NCBI GenBank assembly: GCA_002989075.1
Contig: PSQN01000017.1
Coordinates: 744,001 to 808,000 of the forward strand
Direction of reading: 5' to 3'
Length of the DNA: 64,000 nucleotides
DNA from: Arthonia radiata
Lineage: Eukaryota; Ascomycota; Arthoniomycetes; Arthoniales; Arthoniaceae
Part shown: in pieces, positions 58,401 to 64,000 of the stretch
Layout: each line of letters begins with the position of its first letter
How positions within the stretch are numbered: position 1 is the stretch's first letter
Made by a program: the position numbers and the translations under genes
The notes under the pieces: model-generated
The model's database searches: none
Seen by the model: only the letters and a program-made list of their open reading frames with translations
Told to the model about the DNA's origin: nothing

Positions 58401-58887
58401 TAGGTTGCGATAGCCCTCGCGAGCAGTTTCTTCTTGAAACGGATCTCCGTACCGGTTCTCTAACGCCTAGTAGACGTCCTCTAGTATAGTCTCTTTAGCT
58501 TAGTCTAAGTAAGGTTCTATATACTAAGCAGCGGTTCTATTTAGACGTAATAGAATATAAGCTACTTTAGTCTTATTTAATAGGTAGCAATTAGCGTTAA
58601 TATATGTTTTATTCTTTATACAACGTATCTATAACTTAAGCTCTTGTAAGGCTCCGTCAGCAAAAATAGGAGGGTCGGGCATCTTCTTAGATTTCTCTTT
58701 ATTGCCAATCTAACCCAACGCAGGCGTCTCCTTAGTAGTCTCTTCGCGACTCTTTCTAATTGTTTAGGAATTAACATTCTAACAACGATTTTAGCGCTCG
58801 TCCTCTTTAGTCTAGAGCTTATATAATTGAGCTTAAGTATCGGTATATTTGGCGTAGAATTCTATTCAAAATACAGAGAAGTGCTTC

Positions 58888-58977
58888 TGTAACGCCGGTC
58901 GCTGGAAGAACCGAACTAAGGCTTACTTACCTTGTATACTTATTGACCTTAGTAGTAGGTATCTTGTGTACTAAAGA
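58888..58977 (+). repeat. 90 bp fragment of a Gypsy-A-type LTR
   Basis: The first 90 bases of the LTR (TGTAACGCCGG to ACTAAAGA), then Copia C. It is nearly identical to the inverted fragment at 53289-53378, differing at three positions near the start (GCCGG/GCTAG and TGGAAG/TGAAAG), all RIP-type transitions. Confidence 0.9.
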
Positions 58978-59485
58978 TATTAAAAATTAACCAACTAGCT
59001 GGTTAGCCGGAACCCCTAGGGGCCCGGAGTATTGGATAGGTCCTACCAGCTGTCTCGGTCTAGAATAGAACAAGCCTTTTACCTAAAGGGTCGGGCCTAG
59101 TAGCCCGAGTTTAGAACAAAAAGGAGCATTGTACGACCTGTTCTAGACAGCTGGCCCGTAGTCTAAGACAACATAAAATAAACTTAGAGACTAATAGTTT
59201 TAGATAAACGGAATTACTATCTTATATAGTAAGTTATAGGTTATCTAGCCTCTATTAAAAGAATAAATATCTATTAAGTTCTATACGAGCCGCTAAACTT
59301 AGATATATAAGTTAAAATTTCTTTAGAGAATTCTAGCTAATAAGATAAACAATATAATAATAGCTTCTCTTTATTACTAAGTATTGTACCTATAACAAGC
59401 CTAAGTATTGTACTAGTCTTAAGCTAGTCTCGTCTTCTTACTCTTTATAGTAGTATCCTTCTTCTTCTCTATACCTTTTTTAACA
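58978..59485 (+). repeat. Copia C 5' LTR
   Basis: 508 bp, starting TATTAAAAATTAAC (mutated TGTTGGAAATTAAC) and ending TTTTTTAACA, then GGTTATAAGCC of the primer-binding site. Confidence 0.93.
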
Positions 59486-62400
59486 GGTTATAAGCCTAAG
59501 TTAGTACCAATTCCTTTTAAATTTCCTTTTTAGAAAATATTTTCTCTACGACATCTATCGGCACCTTCGAACGATTCTATTATTAATCGACTCTAAATTT
59601 TAAGCTTAATTTAACTATTATAATAGAATTTCCTTTTTTTGGAAATCTTCGACTATATATTCAGCTATAGACTCCTCTTATAAGATCTCTAAACTTAAGA
59701 GCTCTACTAATTAAGATATTTAGTCGATTTAAATAAAGGCCCTTTTAACTAAAAAGGGCTACAGTAATATTATAATCCAATTTTCTGGCTATTTAGCTAG
59801 AGATATTACTAAAGCTAGTCGCTAGAAACAGTCGACAAGGGTAGTAGTCCTTATTTAACTAACTTTAGAGGACGGTCCTCTTATTTAAACAAAGGAGATT
59901 TATAACTCTCTAGAGCTTTAAAATAGCCTAAAAAGGTTATACGAATCCAAAAATTTTAGTTTCGAGTTTCTAATTTGTAAGAAGCTCTTTAGCACTATAC
60001 TAGATAAGATAAAAAACTTTAAGCTTTATCTCGCTAAAATTAGACAATTAATAAACAATTTAGCAATCTAAGGACTAGTACTACCCAACAAGGTGGTAGC
60101 TATCTATATCCTTTACAATCTAACTCCCGAATACAAGCACACGGTAGCTATTATTAGCTAAAGCTATCGGCAAACGACTAGCAATATAAGTCTACAGAAC
60201 TTATTTAGTTAACTTATAGATAAGTCTCGTCGAATCTGCGGTAGTACTCCAGTAAAAAAAGTTTTTACTGCAATAAACAATAAATTGACTCAAAGAACCA
60301 GAGATAAATTAAAATCTCTGAATAAAAACCAAGAAAAATACCTCTTTTGCAACAAAAAAGGGTATAAGCCGGCAACTTGTTAGAAAAAATACCCAAACCT
60401 CTGGCTAAATTCTAACAAAAGCTTCAAAAATACCGATTTTTTAATATTTTCTGTACAGAGTTCCAATTTACAAGAAAAACAATGCTTTATAGTATTACTA
60501 GACGGAGTCAACCACTCTATTAATTCTTAAATCCTCGATATAGGCTTAATAAGCTATATTTACTCGAATATTGACCTTCTAACAGATATCCGGCCAACTA
60601 ACCAAATTTTTTATTAAAGAAGAGGGAAGTTAATCTAAGTCTTACAGACAGGTAAAGTAAAACTATTCTTTAAGAATAAAATAATTGTCCTAAACAAAGT
60701 TTTATTTGTTAAGGAATTTAGAATTAACCTTCTAAGCTTCGATAAGCTTAGAAAGAGAGGAGGTAAGGTAACTTTTAACTAAAACAAGCTAAAAGTTAAT
60801 TAGACCGGATAACTAACTACCGAGGGGCGGTATATTAACGGCCTAATAGTAATAGAAGCTTAGACTATTAATACAGTCTAATCTCTTTATACTATTTCTT
60901 CGAAAACTGACCTTTAGTATCAATAAATAAGACATATAGGTAAAAACGCCTTAAAACAGCTTAAAAAGGTTGCCCTAGAAACAGATTATTTAAACAAATT
61001 AAGAGATAATTGCTAAATTTACTTTAAAGCAAAGTTAACGGCTAAAGTTAGCTAAGAAACTCTAGATAAATCGGTTAATTATTTAGAAAAAGTCTACTTA
61101 AATATTTGTAGGCTAATTGTACCGCAAACCTCTTCTAAAGGTTAATTATTTACTAACTTTATAAACAATAAAACTTAGTATACGACTACTAAGGTACTAT
61201 AGTTTAAAAACTAGGTTTTTAATACACTATTTACTTATATTACTTAAAAAGAAACATAGTCTAAGTATTCTTTTAAAAGACTATACTTAAATAACGCAAA
61301 AGAATATTGAGAAGGCCAGATAAAATAGCTTCTAGAATAAAAAGAAGCTATTTTAACGATATTTGTACTATATACCCTTTAGTGAAATAAACGAGCCGAA
61401 CGCTTTAACTAAACAATTATTAGTAAAGTTTAAGCAATACTTTATACCGCCGGACTACCCTAAATATATTAGAACGAAGCGCTAAAAGCAGCTATCTATA
61501 TTTATAATAGGACCTTCTATACTAGATTACCGAGGTTTATTATCTTGTACAAAGTAAAATACGGCAAAAAACTGGATATTAGTACTATTAAAATCTAAAG
61601 CTTAGTTACTTATCTTAAAGAATCTAAACTAAAGAAACTAGACGTAAGAGCAACTATTTATATTCTAATAGGCTAAGGATCGAACTAATATAAGCTCTTA
61701 GATTCTAATAACTGGAAGATTTACTAAGGAAGAGACGTCTACGTTTAAGAAGAAAAATTTGTTTGTAACCTACGGGGATCTATAGTTAATGGATTAACTA
61801 AGAGTATTTCTAAAGAGCCTAAAGAATAACTAAAAGTTAAATATAAAAATAAGCTAAATTTAACCGCTAAATTCTAAAATAATAGAGAGATACCTCTTAA
61901 TAAAGGAGAAAGTTTTCTATACGAGAAACAATATACCTTCTCTATATCTTAACAACTAGCAAACGAATTTAGATAAAAACTATACTAATTTAGAGCTCTA
62001 GACGAGTCTAACCTTTCTATCGAGTTAAATTATAGAAGTATTAAAGACCCTAGCCGGATAGACACCGATTGCGCTCAGGAAATAGGTTTTATATACAAAA
62101 ATGCTAACAAAAATTAGTTTAACGAGTTCTACAATAATCTAGAACAATACGCCGAACAGACCTTAGTTACAGTTACTAAAGAGCCTACTAATTTAAAAGA
62201 AATAAGAGTATCTAAGGATTAACCTTCTTAGCTAGACGCAATATAGTTAGAGCTCAAAGAGCTAGCTAACTAAGAAACCTAGATATTAACCGAGCTGCTG
62301 CCGGGTAGAAAGGCGCTAAAAAGGCGCTGAATACTAAAGATTAAGTACTCTCTAAAGGGCGAGCCAATTTTTAAAGCCCGCTGGATAGCTAAGGGCTGCA

Positions 62401-63882
62401 AGTAAAAACCTAACCTTAATTTTATAAAGACCTTTACGAATATAGTAAATTTAATTACTTACCGGCTTATACTAGCCTTAGTAGCAGAGAAAGACTAGAA
62501 AATAAAGCAATGAGACGTAAAATTAGCTTATTTTAACGCAAAGTTAGACGAGGTTGTCTATATTAAGCAACTAACTGGCCTATCTAACAGAACTAATAAA
62601 GTTTATTGAATAAAGAAGGCCCTTTACGGTCTAAAACAGGCCGGCCGACAGTAAGAAGCCTATCTTTAAAAATTACTAAGGGGAATAGATTTCGAATCCC
62701 TAGTATTCGATTAGTCGGTTTATATTCGAAGAACCAGAAAGCAGGCAATTTTAATTGTCTACGTAGACAATATATTAGCTGTATCCGATTCTATCGAAAC
62801 AATCTCTAGAATCTACTAGGAACTAAATAAGACTCTTACGGTTAAGAACTTAGAAGACGTTAGTAAGTTTCTAGGAATCAAAATTACCCGAGATTGCTCG
62901 GCGAAAACGATTCGCCTAGATTAGTCGACTTATTTGGCTAAAATCTTAATCAAATACTCAAAAAAAAACGGCCGAATGCTCGGAAAAATACCGCAACCCG
63001 TCGGCTCAAAATTAACACCGAATCCTAACCAAGCTAGTAGTGCCAATATTTCTAATTATTAGCAACAAATTGGGTCGATTTTGTATCTAACAACAAAGAT
63101 AAGACCTGATATTGCCTTTACAACTGGCCTACTAGCCCGGTATATGTTGAATCCTAGTAAGGAGCACTAAAGAGTTTTAAGTAGTCTTTAGGCTTACTTA
63201 GATAAAACTCCTAACCTTGGCCTTTACTACAAATCTCCCTCAATAGACGGTATAACCGGCTATTGTAACGCAGATTGGGGGGGGGGACCTCGGCACCAGG
63301 AGATCGACTACCGGCTATATCTTTCTACTCAGGAACGGAGCCCTTAGCTGGAATTCGAAGCTACAAAAAACGGTCGCCTTAAGCTCTTGTGAGGCTAAAT
63401 ATATAGCCCTTAAAGAAGCTATAAAGGAACAGTCATTTATCCGATCAATTGCTATCGAACTGTCTAGGATTTTCAAAGAAAATTCGATTACTACCGTTTT
63501 AGCGGGTACTTTTAAAAAGTCTGCGGATAAAAAGACTCGGCGGGCTCCAACGCACCAGGCAAGCATATATTTGCCCGGGCAAGCCGGTTAAATTAGACCG
63601 GAGACCCTAGTTTTGCCAGTAAAACTGTTACTTACCGACAGCAATTTAACAAAAGAACTTATAAAAAACCCTATCTTCTAAGCTAAATCTAAGCATATTG
63701 ATATATAGTATCACTATGTTAGAGAAAACGTTTAGACAGGCCAAACAGAGCTTAAATACGTTTCTACAAAGAAACAATTAGCAGACGGTTTAACAAAACC
63801 GATCGACTTGGCTAAAATACTAACGTTTAGAACTTAAATTAGCTTACAATCCGGCTAAAATAACTAGTCGATTAAGAGAGTG

Positions 63883-64000
63883 TGTTGGAAATTAACCAAC
63901 TAGCTGGTTAGCTGAAACCCCTAGAGGCCTAAAGTATCGGACAGGTTCTATCAGCTGTCTCGGTCTAAAATAGAACAAGCCTTTTACCTAAAGGGTCGGG
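63883..64000 (+). repeat. Copia C 3' LTR, partial
   Basis: Begins TGTTGGAAATTAACC after a purine tract (AAGAGAGTG) and runs out of the window after 118 bp. Unlike the 5' LTR of the same element it keeps the original TGTTGG end. Confidence 0.92.

Larger units (their letters stand above)
53561..58887 (-). mobile_element. Gypsy C: truncated Ty3/gypsy retrotransposon
   Basis: Reads on the minus strand: gag from about 58,860 (PDPPIFADGALQELKL near 58,680; a typical Retrotrans_gag core around 58,580-58,300), protease, RT near 56,600-56,200 (YNVVPFGLYNTPSAF; IYLNDILI box at about 56,333-56,356, with the first catalytic Asp now Asn), RNase H, and integrase near 55,020-54,700. The 3' LTR and a polypurine tract are present on the left. 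The 5' LTR is missing because the gag leader is cut at 58,887 by a Gypsy-A-type LTR. It is a different family from Gypsy A (different LTR and PPT). Confidence 0.9.
47875..64000. repeat. Large inverted repeat: Copia B arm / 5.5 kb spacer / Copia C arm
   Basis: The left arm is 47,875-53,378 (Copia B plus a 90 bp LTR piece) and the right arm is 58,888-64,000 (90 bp LTR piece plus Copia C, cut by the window end). The arms are reverse complements apart from mostly RIP-type differences. The spacer 53,379-58,887 is Gypsy C with 182 bp of AT-rich flank. Such a pair could form a cruciform or drive inversion of the spacer. Confidence 0.88.
58978..64000 (+). mobile_element. Copia C: RIP-degraded Ty1/copia copy, cut by window end
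   Basis: Same family and order as Copia A. The 5' LTR is complete, the internal region is complete, and 118 bp of the 3' LTR lie inside the window. The gag knuckle near 60,339 is mutated (first Cys to Tyr, His to Tyr). The RT box near 62,757-62,771 reads VYVDN. RNase H contains a run of ten G (63,277-63,286) where copies A and B have nine, adding a frameshift. Stops are frequent. The left flank is AAAGA of the Gypsy-A-type LTR; the right flank is outside the window. Confidence 0.95.

Noticed and set aside
27790-64000. Small secreted effector-like genes in the AT-rich island
   Set aside because: No open frame has a signal peptide plus Cys-rich mature part. All short frames map inside or antisense to retroelement remnants.
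27790-64000. Starship-type giant mobile element or centromere
   Set aside because: No tyrosine recombinase captain gene or cargo genes were seen. Nested RIP-degraded LTR elements are compatible with a centromere, but sequence alone cannot show it.
1-64000. CRISPR arrays, operons, telomeric repeats, rRNA or tRNA genes
   Set aside because: No regularly spaced repeats, TTAGGG arrays, rRNA segments or cloverleaf-capable tRNA sequences were found. The sequence is eukaryotic.

Overview
The first 27.8 kb is ordinary gene space of a filamentous ascomycete: balanced base composition, spliceosomal introns mostly 49-65 nt long with GTRWGT donors and CTAAC-like branch sites, and fungal families such as a Zn(II)2Cys6 regulator, an RTA1-like exporter, a fungal rhodopsin-domain protein and a CorA-like protein. 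A dothideomycete would fit, but I infer this only from general gene architecture and cannot name a species.

Gene region (1-27,790). Thirteen protein genes can be supported: a lysine-rich putative chromatin protein (+); methionine aminopeptidase 1 (-); kynurenine 3-monooxygenase (+, divergent from the previous gene); a fungal rhodopsin-domain membrane protein (-); a wax-synthase-like MBOAT acyltransferase (+); the splicing factor Prp17/Cdc40 (-); a CorA-like membrane protein (-); the cornichon cargo receptor Erv14 (-, five short exons); a 690-residue membrane protein with a large ectodomain and an apparent 8-nt microexon (-); a Zn2Cys6 transcription factor (-) divergent from an RTA1-like exporter (+); a Csr1/Sec14-type CRAL-TRIO protein (+); and an F-box/WD-repeat protein (-). 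They are housekeeping or general accessory genes and do not form a metabolic cluster. Most were assembled here by splicing open frames and checking phase at each junction.

Repeat region (about 27,790-64,000). Base composition changes abruptly to AT-rich sequence with no host gene. It is a nest of LTR retrotransposons carrying the mark of repeat-induced point mutation (RIP): CA and TG are largely converted to TA, CG is largely kept, Gln and Trp codons have become stops, and catalytic Asp codons have become Asn. I resolve three copies of one Ty1/copia family (A, +, 28,187-33,597; B, -, 47,875-53,288; C, +, from 58,978 past the window end; 507-508 bp LTRs) and three Ty3/gypsy elements (A, -, 34,745-42,085, with 471 bp LTRs and a perfect TTACT target-site duplication; B, +, about 42,437-47,874, cut by Copia B; C, -, 53,561-58,887, cut by a fragment of a Gypsy-A-type LTR).

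The most unusual structure is a large inverted repeat. Copia B and Copia C point away from each other, and each is joined at the same nucleotide and in the same relative orientation to the first 90 bp of a Gypsy-A-type LTR. The two 90 bp pieces share variants that the intact Gypsy A LTRs lack. The other flank of Copia B is Gypsy B integrase, so Copia B has no target-site duplication. This indicates inverted duplication or ectopic recombination between copies rather than simple nested insertion. I found no convincing new biological system. The rearranged RIP island and the microexon gene are the items most worth a second look.
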